The position numbers were made by a program, and so were the translations under genes. Shown piece by piece: positions 1 to 8,570 of a DNA stretch of 64,000 nucleotides (its first letter is position 1; each line of letters opens with the position of its first letter). Location of the stretch: contig NZ_LR131147.1 in the NCBI RefSeq assembly GCF_900626285.1, positions 2,121,367-2,185,366 on the forward strand, in the 5' to 3' direction. Source of the stretch: Intestinimonas massiliensis (ex Afouda et al. 2020) (lineage in GTDB: Bacteria; Bacillota; Clostridia; Oscillospirales; Oscillospiraceae). The notes under the pieces are model-generated. The model was not told the DNA's origin and did not search any database. It worked only from the letters and a program-made list of their open reading frames with translations.

Positions 1-269
1 GCTTCCTCCAGCAGAACCGTGTTTTGCAGGAGCTCCGTCAGAATCTCCCGCTCGGTTGGAAGCTCGGCGCCCTCCCCGGCAAGAAACCGGGCCGTGTCGG
101 AATAGGTCTCCACGTCCGCCTGGTACACCTTTTTCCCGTGATATTCGGCCAAAAGACCGGGTTCATCTGCTGCCGTCCCATCCCCGTGAGACCCGCGGCC
201 TCCGAGGAGAAGGGCGGCAAGCAGACAGACGCAAACGGCAGCCGCAAGGAAAAGAGATCTCTTTTTCAT
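1..269 (-). CDS. Partial exported protein, possibly SurA-N/foldase-like (C-terminus off window)
   Basis: Only the first 89 codons are present; the gene runs off the left edge. The start is the ATG at 269-267. The N-terminus (MKKRSLFLAAAVCVCLLAAL) is a clear signal peptide or membrane anchor. The mature part reads GLLAEYHGKKVYQADVETYS and then LPTEREILTELLQNTVLLEE, which resembles the N-terminal helical region of SurA/PrsA-type chaperones. That family guess is weak because the catalytic domain is not visible. It is divergent from the dnaD-like gene. Confidence 0.6.
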   Translation of the reverse strand, partial: MKKRSLFLAAAVCVCLLAALLLGGRGSHGDGTAADEPGLLAEYHGKKVYQADVETYSDTARFLAGEGAELPTEREILTELLQNTVLLEE

Positions 270-372
270 ATTAGCGCCTCGCTTTCCAGTCGCACAGCAC
301 TTTCTCACCATCATTGTATCCTATTTGCTCTGTCCCCGCAATCCTGTTCTGCCGGAAATGTCTGCTGTGGGA

Positions 373-402
373 TTGTGCCCTCCCCCCGGCATGTGGTATG
401 AT
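373..402 (+). promoter_or_regulatory. Probable sigma-A promoter for the dnaD-like gene
   Basis: TTGTGC at 373-378 and TATGAT at 397-402 are separated by 18 bases, 36 bases before the chosen start at 439. Pattern match only. Confidence 0.5.
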
Positions 403-438
403 ATAAAATACGATATTATGGGGAAAGGGGGATGCCCT

Positions 439-1413
439 ATGCCGGAGCTGCTGCTGCCGGGCAATATCATATCCATGGACCGCCGGGCGGCCGACCGGCT
501 CATCGCCGCCGGCAGCGGGGACGGGGCGCTGCTCTATCTGTGGCTGTTGGGCCACGGAGGGGAGCTGGTGCCCTCCGCCGCCCGGAAGGCCTTGAAGTGG
601 GACGAGATCCGGCTGGAGGAGGCGGTGGCCGCCCTCAAGTCCCTGGGTCTGTCCGACGGCAGCGCCCGACAGGAGGCGCCGCCCCCCGCCGCTCCCGACG
701 GGCCCCCGGACTACACCGCCGCCGACATCACCCGGGAGCTGGAGCAGGCGGATTCCTCCTTCCCCAGCCTGGTGAATGAGGTGCAGCGGCGGCTGGGCAA
801 GATTCTGTCCACCTCCGACCTGAAGAGCCTGTACACCCTGTACGACTATTTGGCCCTCCCCGCCGAGGTGATCTGCCTGCTGGTGAGCTGGTGCGTGGAG
901 GAGTTTGAGCGGAAATACGGCGCCGGCCGGAAGCCCCGCATGTCCCAGATCCAGAAGGAGGGCTTCGTGTGGAAGCGGCTGGGGGTGGACACTGCCCAGG
1001 CCGCCGAAGCCCACCTGAAGCGGCAGGCCCTCTACCGCACCCGGGAGGGGGAGATCCTCAAGCTGCTGGACCTGCCTCCCCGGCCCCTGGTGGAGGGGGA
1101 GCGGAAGAAGGTGGCCGCCTGGACGGACATGGGCTTCGAGGACGGAGCCCTCCGGATGGCCTACGAAAAGACGGTGTACAAGAAGCAGAAGATGGACTGG
1201 GACTATATGAACGGCATCCTGGTCCGGTGGCACCGGAACAACCTGCACACCCCGGCGGAGATCGAGGCGGGGGACAAGCCCCGCCGGAAGGCCGCCGCCC
1301 CCGCCATGCAGGATCAGCCCGCCGTCCCCGGCGATGCCGACCGCCGGGTGCGGGAGGACCTGGCGCGGATGCGGGAATTCATGCGCAAGCAGAACAGACA
1401 GGAGGGGAAGTAA
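439..1413 (+). CDS. DnaD-domain replication initiation protein
   Basis: 324 residues. The start at 439 is preferred over upstream in-frame ATGs because a GGGG-rich Shine-Dalgarno (aaaggggg) lies just before it and the protein then begins MPELLLPGNIISMDRR. Residues ~115-185 and ~205-285 look like two DnaD C-terminal (DnaB_2) modules; the second ends in the family's helical motif (MDWDYMNGILVRWHRNN). DnaD proteins remodel origin or forked DNA and help load the replicative helicase. The next gene, four bases downstream, encodes a DnaI/DnaC-like ATPase, so the pair is likely a helicase-loading operon. Assignment by motif reading only. Confidence 0.85.
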   Translation: MPELLLPGNIISMDRRAADRLIAAGSGDGALLYLWLLGHGGELVPSAARKALKWDEIRLEEAVAALKSLGLSDGSARQEAPPPAAPDGPPDYTAADITRELEQADSSFPSLVNEVQRRLGKILSTSDLKSLYTLYDYLALPAEVICLLVSWCVEEFERKYGAGRKPRMSQIQKEGFVWKRLGVDTAQAAEAHLKRQALYRTREGEILKLLDLPPRPLVEGERKKVAAWTDMGFEDGALRMAYEKTVYKKQKMDWDYMNGILVRWHRNNLHTPAEIEAGDKPRRKAAAPAMQDQPAVPGDADRRVREDLARMREFMRKQNRQEGK

Positions 1414-1416
1414 GCC

Positions 1417-2421
1417 ATGGGATACGAACCTGCCGTCCTCCGGCGGGCCACCCGGCGGCTGGAGGAGCAGCGCAAGCTCCGGGCCGTCCGGCAGGAGCAG
1501 ACCCGGCGGGAGATCTACGCCCGGCTGCCCCGGGTGGCGGAGATCGACAAGGAGCTGAAGGGCACCATCTACCAGATCATTGCCGCCTCCCTGAAGGAGG
1601 GGCGGGACCCGGTGCCCGCCATCGGGGTTATCAAAGACCGGAACCTGGACCTGCAGGCGGAGCGGACCCGCTTGCTCACCGACCACGGCTATTCCCCCGA
1701 CGCCCTGGACGACCGCCCCGCCTGTCCCAAGTGCAGCGACACCGGCTGGGTGGGCAGCCAGATGTGCTCCTGCCTCCGGGCCCTGTGCACCCAGGAGCAG
1801 ATCAAGGAGCTGTCCAAGCTGCTGGACCTGGGGGAGCAGTCCTTTGACAGCTTCTCCCTGGACTGCTACTCCCCCCTGCCCTGGCCGGGGGAGAGCGTGC
1901 CGCCCCGGGAGAACATGGAGTTCATCTACGAGGTGTGTTTGAACTACGCCCAGAAATTCGGCAAGTTCTACTTCCGCAACCTGTTCCTCACCGGGGCCCC
2001 GGGGCTGGGCAAGACCTTCCTGTCCGCCTGCATCGCCCGCACGGTGTCGGAGCTTGGCTTTTCGGTGGTGTACGACACGGCGGTGAACATCTTTACCCAG
2101 TTTGAGGAGCAGAAGTTCGCCCGGGACCGGCTGGAGGCGGGGGAGGCCAGGGACGAGACCAAGCGCTACCTGGGCTGCGACCTGCTGATCCTGGACGATC
2201 TGGGCAGCGAGCTTACCACGCCTTTTGTCCAGTCCGCCCTGTACACCCTGGTCAACTCCCGGCTGTCGGCAGACAAGCGGACGGTGATCTCCTCCAACCT
2301 GAGCATGGATCAGGTCCGCCAGCGGTACACCCCCCAGATCGCCTCCCGGCTGGAAGGCGAGTACCGGGTGCTTCCCTTCTACGGGGAGGACATCCGCCTG
2401 CTGCGGAAAAAACAGCTGTGA
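1417..2421 (+). CDS. DnaC/DnaI-like helicase loader ATPase
   Basis: 334 residues. A zinc-binding-type cluster (CPKCSDTGW...CSC) lies at ~105-125, as in B. subtilis DnaI. A C-terminal AAA+ domain follows, with Walker A GAPGLGKT at ~193-200 and Walker B LLILDDLGSE at ~257, and later an SSNLSMDQVRQRY sensor/arginine-finger stretch. It is expected to load the DnaB-type helicase, whose gene is at 21.0-22.4 kb. It begins three bases after the dnaD-like stop, so the two are probably co-transcribed, and is followed by a strong terminator. Confidence 0.88.
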   Translation: MGYEPAVLRRATRRLEEQRKLRAVRQEQTRREIYARLPRVAEIDKELKGTIYQIIAASLKEGRDPVPAIGVIKDRNLDLQAERTRLLTDHGYSPDALDDRPACPKCSDTGWVGSQMCSCLRALCTQEQIKELSKLLDLGEQSFDSFSLDCYSPLPWPGESVPPRENMEFIYEVCLNYAQKFGKFYFRNLFLTGAPGLGKTFLSACIARTVSELGFSVVYDTAVNIFTQFEEQKFARDRLEAGEARDETKRYLGCDLLILDDLGSELTTPFVQSALYTLVNSRLSADKRTVISSNLSMDQVRQRYTPQIASRLEGEYRVLPFYGEDIRLLRKKQL

Positions 2422-2426
2422 CCCCG

Positions 2427-2461
2427 GGAGGCGGCCGCCGGAGGGCGGCCGCCTCCTTTTA
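2427..2461 (+). terminator. Intrinsic terminator after the dnaI-like gene
   Basis: A 13-bp GC-rich stem (GGAGGCGGCCGCC paired with 2444-2456) is followed by TTTT. Confidence 0.85.
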
Positions 2462-2463
2462 TC

Positions 2464-2491
2464 TTGCTTTCCGGGGAATTTATGATATACT
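2464..2491 (+). promoter_or_regulatory. Probable promoter for the ABC-F gene
   Basis: TTGCTT (2464-2469), a 16-base spacer, and TATACT (2486-2491). Confidence 0.5.
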
Positions 2492-2536
2492 ATTTGGGCT
2501 TATCTTTCACCTTTTTGTTTTTATAAGGAGTTCTAC

Positions 2537-4132
2537 ATGATCACAGTTTCCGATTTGACGCTGGCCTACAGCGGCCAGCCCCTTTTTTCCCACGTGGATC
2601 TGCAGTTCACCAAGGGCAACTGCTACGGCATCATCGGCGCCAACGGCGCGGGCAAGTCCACTTTTCTGAAAATCCTCTCCGGCCAGCTGGAGCCCACCTC
2701 CGGCGAGGTGTCCATCCTGCCCAACACCCGCATGTCGGTGCTCAAGCAGGACCAGAACGCCTATAACGCCTACTCCGTCATGGACACCGTCATCATGGGC
2801 AACAAGCGTCTGTACGACATCGGCAAGGAGAAGGACGCCCTCTATGAGAAAGAGGAGATGACCGAGGAGGACGGCATCCGGGCCTGCGAGCTGGAGGAGG
2901 AGTTTGCCGAGCTGGGCGGCTGGGAGGCCGAGAGCGACGCCTCCCGCATCCTCCAGGGCCTGGGGGTGGGCACCGAGTTCCACCAGACCTCCATGGAGAC
3001 CCTGGATCCCCGGCTGAAGGTGAAGGTGCTGCTGGCTCAGGCCCTGTTCGGCAACCCGGACATCCTGATGATGGACGAGCCCACCAACAACCTGGACATC
3101 GCCGCCACCAACTGGCTGGAGGACTTTTTGCTGGACTTTGAGGGCACCGTCATCGTGGTGAGCCACGACCGGCACTTCCTCAACACCATCTGCACCCACA
3201 TCGTGGACATCGACTACAACAAGATCAAGCTCTACGTGGGCAACTACGACTTCTGGTACGACGCATCCCAGCTGATGCAGAACCTGATGAAGAACCAGAA
3301 CAAGAAGAACGAGGAGAAGGCCCAGGAGCTGAAGGAGTTCATCTCCCGGTTCTCCGCCAACAAGTCCAAGAGCAAGCAGGCCACCGCCCGGCGCAAGCTG
3401 CTGGAAAAGATCACTCTGGAGGAGATCCCCGCCTCCTCCCGCCGCTATCCCTGGGTGGCCTTCTCCCCCGACCGGGAGGTGGGCAAGGACATCCTGTTCG
3501 TCACCGACGTGTCCAAGACCATCGACGGGGTGAAGGTGCTGGACAAGGTGTCCTTCATCGTGGGCCATGGGGACAAGATCGCCTTCGTGGGCGACAACGA
3601 GAACGCCCAGACCGCCCTGTTCAAGATCCTCACCGGGGAGATGGAGCCCGACGAGGGCACCGTGAAGTGGGGCCAGACCGCCACCTTCTCCTACTTCCCC
3701 AAGGACAACACCGAGTTCTTCAAGGACTGCGACGACAACCTGGTGGAGTGGCTGCGCCAGTGGTCCTCCGACCCCCACGAGGCCTATCTCCGGGGCTTCC
3801 TGGGCCGGATGCTGTTCTCCGGGGACGAGGTGTACAAGCCCGTCAAGGTCCTCTCCGGCGGCGAGAAGGTGCGGTGCATGCTGTCCCGGATGATGCTGTC
3901 CGGGGCCAACGTGCTGCTGCTGGACCAGCCCACCAACCACCTGGATCTGGAGTCCATCGCCGCCCTGAACAACGGCCTGGAGGCCGTGAAGTGCAACGTG
4001 CTGGTGGCCTGCCACGACCACCAGCTGATCCAGACGGTGTGCAACCGGGTGTTTGACTTCACCGACGACGGCAAGCTCATCGACCGGAAGATGACCTATG
4101 ACGAATATCTGGAGAGCATGAAGGAGGGCTGA
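2537..4132 (+). CDS. ABC-F family ATPase, YkpA/YbiT type
   Basis: 531 residues, no membrane segments, two ABC domains joined by a charged linker (~residues 240-300): a ribosome-associated ABC-F protein. The start follows AAGGAG. NBD1 has an intact Walker A (GANGAGKST, ~34) and Walker B (MMDEPTNNLD), but its signature motif reads LDPRLKVKVLLAQALF instead of the LSGG/LGGS type. NBD2 has an intact signature (LSGGEKVRCML), but a degenerate Walker A (GDNENAQTAL) and LLLDQPTNHLD, where the catalytic Glu is Gln464 (codon CAG 3926-3928). All three losses map to one composite ATP site (see findings). The degenerate NBD2 Walker A is, to my knowledge, usual in the YkpA group. Likely role: translation or ribosome state control rather than transport. 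Monocistronic between two terminators. Confidence 0.9.
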   Translation: MITVSDLTLAYSGQPLFSHVDLQFTKGNCYGIIGANGAGKSTFLKILSGQLEPTSGEVSILPNTRMSVLKQDQNAYNAYSVMDTVIMGNKRLYDIGKEKDALYEKEEMTEEDGIRACELEEEFAELGGWEAESDASRILQGLGVGTEFHQTSMETLDPRLKVKVLLAQALFGNPDILMMDEPTNNLDIAATNWLEDFLLDFEGTVIVVSHDRHFLNTICTHIVDIDYNKIKLYVGNYDFWYDASQLMQNLMKNQNKKNEEKAQELKEFISRFSANKSKSKQATARRKLLEKITLEEIPASSRRYPWVAFSPDREVGKDILFVTDVSKTIDGVKVLDKVSFIVGHGDKIAFVGDNENAQTALFKILTGEMEPDEGTVKWGQTATFSYFPKDNTEFFKDCDDNLVEWLRQWSSDPHEAYLRGFLGRMLFSGDEVYKPVKVLSGGEKVRCMLSRMMLSGANVLLLDQPTNHLDLESIAALNNGLEAVKCNVLVACHDHQLIQTVCNRVFDFTDDGKLIDRKMTYDEYLESMKEG

Positions 4133-4148
4133 CACCCTCCTTCTTTTT
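4120..4148. terminator. Bidirectional terminator between ABC-F and MATE genes
   Basis: GAAGGAGGG (4120-4128) pairs with CCCTCCTTC (4135-4143) and is followed by TTTTT. It overlaps the 3' ends of both convergent genes. Confidence 0.75.
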
Positions 4149-5469
4149 ATGCCGGTTTTCTGCGGTAGAAGATCAGTCCCGCCAGGTCGGCCAGGGCCCA
4201 GCCGATGGGCACCGCCCACCAGATGCCCTTCAGGCCGATGGCCGGGATGGGGGAGAGCAGGTAGGCCAGGGCCACCCGGGTGCCCAGGGAGACCACGGTG
4301 AGCACCACCGACACCCCCGGCCGGCCCAGGCCCCGGAACAGGCCGTAGAGCAGGAAGAGGATGCCGATACCGCAGTAGCACATGCCCTCGATGCGCAGGT
4401 ACTCCACACCCACGGCCACGATCTCCGTCTCCGCCGGGTCCACGAACAGGCCCATCAGCGGGGCGGCAAAGAGGCAGACCAGCAGGGAGCTGATGATGCA
4501 GAATCCCACGGACACCCACACCGCGGAGCGGATCCCCCGGCGGATGCGCTCCGCCTTCTGGGCCCCGGTGTTCTGGGCCACGTAGGTGGAGAAGGCGTTG
4601 CCGAAGTCCTGAACGGGCAGGTAGGCGAAGGCGTCGATCTTCACCGCCGCGGCGAAGGCCGCCATCACGTTGACCCCGAAGGAGTTCACCAGGCCCTGGA
4701 CCATCAGGATGCCGAAATTCATCACCGACTGCTGCACACAGGTGAGGGTGGAATAGCTGACGATGCGGCCCAGCTCCCCCCGGCTGGCGGTCAGGTGCCG
4801 CCGCTCCAGCCGGAGCAGATCCACCCGTTTCCAGCAGTAGGCGGCGATGCCGGCGGCGGACACCCCCTGGGCCAGCACCGTGGCCCCGGCGGCCCCCGCC
4901 ACCCCCCAGCCCAGGCCCAGCACGAACCACAGGTCCAGGCCGATGTTCAGCACCGTGGACACCGCCAGAAAGACCAGGGGCGCGGTGGAGTTGCCCACCG
5001 CCCGCAGCAGGCAGGCAAAATAGTTGTAGAGGAAGGTAAAGCACACCCCGAACAGCACCACCCGCAGGTAGGACCAGGTATCCGCCCAGGCCTCCGGCGG
5101 AATCTGAAGCAGGGCCATAATGGGCGCCAGAAAGACCTGCACCCCCACGTTGAGGACCACCGCTGCCCCGCCGATCAGCAGGAACGAGGCGAACAGGCAC
5201 CGCTTGAGGGCGTCGGTCTCTCCCGCTCCGTAGAGCATGGACCACAGGGCCCCGCTGCCCATGCACAGCCCCAGCAGCACCGAGGTCAGGAAAGTCATCA
5301 GGGTAAAGGAGAAGCCCACCGCCGCCAGGGCGGTGGGACCCAGGGCCCGGCCCACGATGAGGGTGTCGGCGATGTTGTAGCACTGCTGGAGCAGATCTCC
5401 GGCGATCATGGGTCCGGCAAAGAGCAGCATGGGGCGGGTGATGCCGCCCCGGGTCAGGTCAATCCGCAT
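4147..5469 (-). CDS. MATE family multidrug/cation exporter
   Basis: 440 residues, about 12 hydrophobic segments in two homologous halves. The N-terminus MRIDLTRGGITRPMLLFAGP is the usual MATE opening, followed by NIADTLIVGRALGPTALAAVG. It exports cationic compounds using a Na+ or H+ gradient; the substrate cannot be read from sequence. It stands alone with its own promoter. A second MATE gene at 11.4-12.8 kb is clearly diverged from it. Confidence 0.88.
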   Translation of the reverse strand: MRIDLTRGGITRPMLLFAGPMIAGDLLQQCYNIADTLIVGRALGPTALAAVGFSFTLMTFLTSVLLGLCMGSGALWSMLYGAGETDALKRCLFASFLLIGGAAVVLNVGVQVFLAPIMALLQIPPEAWADTWSYLRVVLFGVCFTFLYNYFACLLRAVGNSTAPLVFLAVSTVLNIGLDLWFVLGLGWGVAGAAGATVLAQGVSAAGIAAYCWKRVDLLRLERRHLTASRGELGRIVSYSTLTCVQQSVMNFGILMVQGLVNSFGVNVMAAFAAAVKIDAFAYLPVQDFGNAFSTYVAQNTGAQKAERIRRGIRSAVWVSVGFCIISSLLVCLFAAPLMGLFVDPAETEIVAVGVEYLRIEGMCYCGIGILFLLYGLFRGLGRPGVSVVLTVVSLGTRVALAYLLSPIPAIGLKGIWWAVPIGWALADLAGLIFYRRKPA

Positions 5470-5495
5470 GGTCCTTCCACATTCCTTTCTCAGGC

Positions 5496-5524
5496 ATGAT
5501 AACAGGCTACAGGGAAAAATACAA
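5496..5524 (-). promoter_or_regulatory. Probable promoter for the MATE gene
   Basis: On the minus strand: TTGTAT (5524-5519), a 17-base spacer, TATCAT (5501-5496). Confidence 0.55.
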
Positions 5525-5662
5525 GTGCCCGCTTGCCTTTTTGCCGGGGAGACGGTAAGATAGACTGTAAAGGGCGGGGATTCTGAGAAAATCCGTGCAC
5601 TTTTTTCCAGGCTGTGCTATACTATATACTCGAACTCATTTCATCCGGAAAGGATGCTGACA

Positions 5663-6478
5663 ATGCGGAAAGAAATTTTGGTTCCGGCCGTGGCCGTCAT
5701 CGGCGGCGGCGCGGGATTCGCCCTGCGGCGGTGGGGTCTGGACACCGGATTTGAGCCGGATACCGGCCTGGCCGTCCCCGGCGCCCCGGCCAATCTGGCC
5801 CTGATCGCCCTGTCGGTGGTGATGGTGGTCCTGCTGGCTCTGCTGTGCTGGGGGAAGAAGGGAAACCTCTCCGGCTACAGCCAGGCCTTCCAGGCCCAGG
5901 GAAACACCCTGTACGCCACGGCGGGGGTACTCTCCGGCTTTCTGCTGCTGGGCGCCGGCGCCCTGATGGCCGCCGAGCCCCTGATGGGCGGCGAGCTGGT
6001 ATACACCCGGCTCATCACCGCGGTGCTGGCCCTCATCGCCGGGGTGTGCGTGATGCTGACGGTGCGGGACAACCTGCGGGGCCTCAGCAACGGCAAGTAC
6101 AGCTTCAAGCTGCTGATGCCGGCCTACGCCTTCTGTGTGTGGCTCATCGCCGCCTACCAGGTGCGGGCGGGGGACCCGGTACAGCTGGACTATGTGTACG
6201 AGCTGTTCGCCATCATTGCCGGCCTGCTGGGCCTGTACAGCGCCGCCAGCTTCTCCTTTGAGCGGGGCCGGCCCTTCCTCACCTGCCTGTTTTCCCTGCT
6301 GGGGGTGTACTTCTCCCTGGTGACCCTGGCGGACGGCCACCAGCTGGCCGATATGCTGCTGTACGCCTTCACCATCCTCTACCTGCTGACCAATACCGTG
6401 ACACTGCTGCACAACGCCGCCCGGCCGGAGCTTCCCGCCCAGGGCGAGCACGATACGGAGGGATCCTCTGATGCCTGA
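5663..6478 (+). CDS. Polytopic membrane protein of unknown function
   Basis: 271 residues with about seven hydrophobic segments and few charged residues. The start at 5663 is chosen because GGAAAGG ends about 8 bases before it; the in-frame ATG at 5654 sits on the Shine-Dalgarno itself. A TG-n-TATACT extended -10-like sequence lies upstream (~5618). It overlaps metG by 8 bases, so the two are probably translationally coupled. I do not recognise the family; it could be a small transporter or a membrane scaffold. Confidence 0.75.
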   Translation: MRKEILVPAVAVIGGGAGFALRRWGLDTGFEPDTGLAVPGAPANLALIALSVVMVVLLALLCWGKKGNLSGYSQAFQAQGNTLYATAGVLSGFLLLGAGALMAAEPLMGGELVYTRLITAVLALIAGVCVMLTVRDNLRGLSNGKYSFKLLMPAYAFCVWLIAAYQVRAGDPVQLDYVYELFAIIAGLLGLYSAASFSFERGRPFLTCLFSLLGVYFSLVTLADGHQLADMLLYAFTILYLLTNTVTLLHNAARPELPAQGEHDTEGSSDA

Positions 6479-8525
6479 AAAGAAAAAGTTCTATATCACC
6501 ACCCCCATCTATTACCCCTCGGACAAGCTCCACATCGGACACACCTACTGCACCGTGGCCACCGACGCCATGGCCCGGTACAAGCGGCTCCAGGGCTATG
6601 ACGTGATGTTCCTCACCGGCACCGACGAGCACGGCCAGAAGATCGAGGACAAGGCCAAGGAGGCCGGCGTCTCCCCCAAGGAATTTGTGGACCGCATTGT
6701 GGAGGGGCCCCAGGGCGTCAAGGATCTGTGGAAGCTGATGAACATCTCCAACGACCGGTTCATCCGCACCACTGACGACTACCATGTGGCCGCCATCCAG
6801 AAGATTTTTAAGAAGATGTACGAGAAGGGGGACATCTACAAGGGCAAGTACGTGGGCAAGTACTGCAAGCCCTGCGAGTCCTTCTGGACCGAGAGCCAGC
6901 TGGTGGACGGCAAGTGCCCCGACTGCGGCCGGGAGGTCCAGGACGCCGAGGAGGAGGCCTACTTCTTCCGTCTGTCCAAGTACGCCGACCGGATCCAGCA
7001 CCTGCTGGAGGACACCGACTTTTTGGAGCCCCGGAGCCGGGTCAACGAGATGATCAACAACTTCATCAAGCCCGGCCTGGAGGACCTGTGCGTGTCCCGC
7101 ACCTCCTTCCAGTGGGGTATTCCGGTGGACTTTGACCCCGGCCATGTGGTCTATGTGTGGATTGACGCCCTGTTCAACTACACCACCGCCCTGGGCTTCA
7201 TGAACGACAAGTATGACGACTACGACAAGTACTGGCCCGCCGACGTCCACTTCATCGGCAAGGAGATCATCCGCTTCCACTCCATCATCTGGCCCGCCAT
7301 GCTGATGAGCATGGACATGCCCCTGCCCAAGAAGGTGTTCGGCCACGGCTGGCTGCTGCTGGACGGCGGCAAGATGAGCAAGTCCAAGGGCAACGTGGTG
7401 GACCCCTACCTGCTGGCCCAGCGCTACGGCGTGGACGCCCTGCGGTACTTCCTGCTGCGGGAGTTCCCCTTCGGCACCGACGGCAACTTCTCCAACGAGG
7501 CCCTCATCGGCCGGATCAACACCGACCTGGCCAACGACCTGGGCAACCTGGTGAGCCGCACCACCGCCATGGTGGGCAAGTACTTCGGTCAGAACCTGCC
7601 CGCCGACAGCGGAACCACCGAGGACGAGCGGGACCTGGCGTCCATGCTGGCCCAGGCCCATGGCGATGTGGGTCTGTCCATGCAGTTCCCGGAGGACGAC
7701 CCCCGCAAGTTCGACGTGGAGCTGATCTCCCTGGCCGCCGTGCTGCGGGATGCCTACGAGGACAGGATGGAGCAGTACGCCTTCCAGGACGCCCTGATGG
7801 AGGTGTTCAAGCTCATCGGCCGGGCCAACAAGTATATCGACGAGAACAAGCCCTGGGTGCTGGCCAAGGATGAGGCTCAGAAGGGCCGCCTGGCCCACGT
7901 GCTGTACAACCTGCTGGAGTGTGTGCGCATCTCCGCCGTGCTGCTCACCCCCTTCATGCCCGACACCTGCGGGAAGATCTTTGAGCAGATCGGCGCCGGC
8001 GCGGACCTGCGGACCTGGGAGTCCGCCGGAACGTGGGGCCTGCTGCCCGCGGACGCAGCGGTAACCAAGGGGGCCAACCTGTTCCCCCGCATCGATATGG
8101 AGAAGGAGCTGAAAGAGTTGGAGGAGCTGGAGAAGAAGCCCGCTGAGGCTGTTGAGAAGAAGGCCGAGGCCCCTGCCGAGCCTGAGTATATCACCATCGA
8201 CGACTTCAACAAGGTGAAGTTCGTCACCGCCAAGATCCTGGCCTGCGAGGCGGTGCCCAAGTCCTCCAAGCTGCTGCGGTTCACCCTGGACTGCGGCGAG
8301 GCCTTCCCCCGCCAGATCCTCTCCGGCATCCACGAGTACTATGAGCCCGAGGAGCTGGTGGGCAAGACCGTGGTGGCCTGCACCAACCTGAAGCCCCGGA
8401 AGATGATGGGCCTCATGTCCAACGGCATGCTGATCTCCGCGGTGAAGGAGGAGGCCGACGGCTCCGAGAAGCTCCACCTGATCATGCTGGACGACAAGGT
8501 ACCCGCCGGCTACGGCCTGTGCTGA
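6471..8525 (+). CDS. metG: Methionyl-tRNA synthetase
   Basis: 684 residues. Charges tRNA-Met. HIGH is present exactly as KLHIGH (~21), a zinc knuckle is seen at ~131-150 (CKPC...CPDC), and the KMSKS loop reads KMSKSKGN (~302). A Glu/Lys-rich linker (~545-570) leads to a C-terminal EMAP/Trbp111-type tRNA-binding domain (~575-684, FNKVKFVTAKILACEAVPKS) that promotes dimerisation and tRNA binding. Its start lies within the end of the preceding membrane protein gene. Confidence 0.97.
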   Translation: MPEKKKFYITTPIYYPSDKLHIGHTYCTVATDAMARYKRLQGYDVMFLTGTDEHGQKIEDKAKEAGVSPKEFVDRIVEGPQGVKDLWKLMNISNDRFIRTTDDYHVAAIQKIFKKMYEKGDIYKGKYVGKYCKPCESFWTESQLVDGKCPDCGREVQDAEEEAYFFRLSKYADRIQHLLEDTDFLEPRSRVNEMINNFIKPGLEDLCVSRTSFQWGIPVDFDPGHVVYVWIDALFNYTTALGFMNDKYDDYDKYWPADVHFIGKEIIRFHSIIWPAMLMSMDMPLPKKVFGHGWLLLDGGKMSKSKGNVVDPYLLAQRYGVDALRYFLLREFPFGTDGNFSNEALIGRINTDLANDLGNLVSRTTAMVGKYFGQNLPADSGTTEDERDLASMLAQAHGDVGLSMQFPEDDPRKFDVELISLAAVLRDAYEDRMEQYAFQDALMEVFKLIGRANKYIDENKPWVLAKDEAQKGRLAHVLYNLLECVRISAVLLTPFMPDTCGKIFEQIGAGADLRTWESAGTWGLLPADAAVTKGANLFPRIDMEKELKELEELEKKPAEAVEKKAEAPAEPEYITIDDFNKVKFVTAKILACEAVPKSSKLLRFTLDCGEAFPRQILSGIHEYYEPEELVGKTVVACTNLKPRKMMGLMSNGMLISAVKEEADGSEKLHLIMLDDKVPAGYGLC

Positions 8526-8534
8526 GTTACGAAT

Positions 8535-8570
8535 CAAAAAAGAGGCGCTGCATGGCAGCGCCTCTTTTTT
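8535..8570. terminator. Bidirectional terminator between metG and the antiporter gene
   Basis: An 11-bp stem AGAGGCGCTGC/GCAGCGCCTCT with an ATG loop is flanked by A-runs on the left and T-runs on the right, so it works in both directions. Confidence 0.9.
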
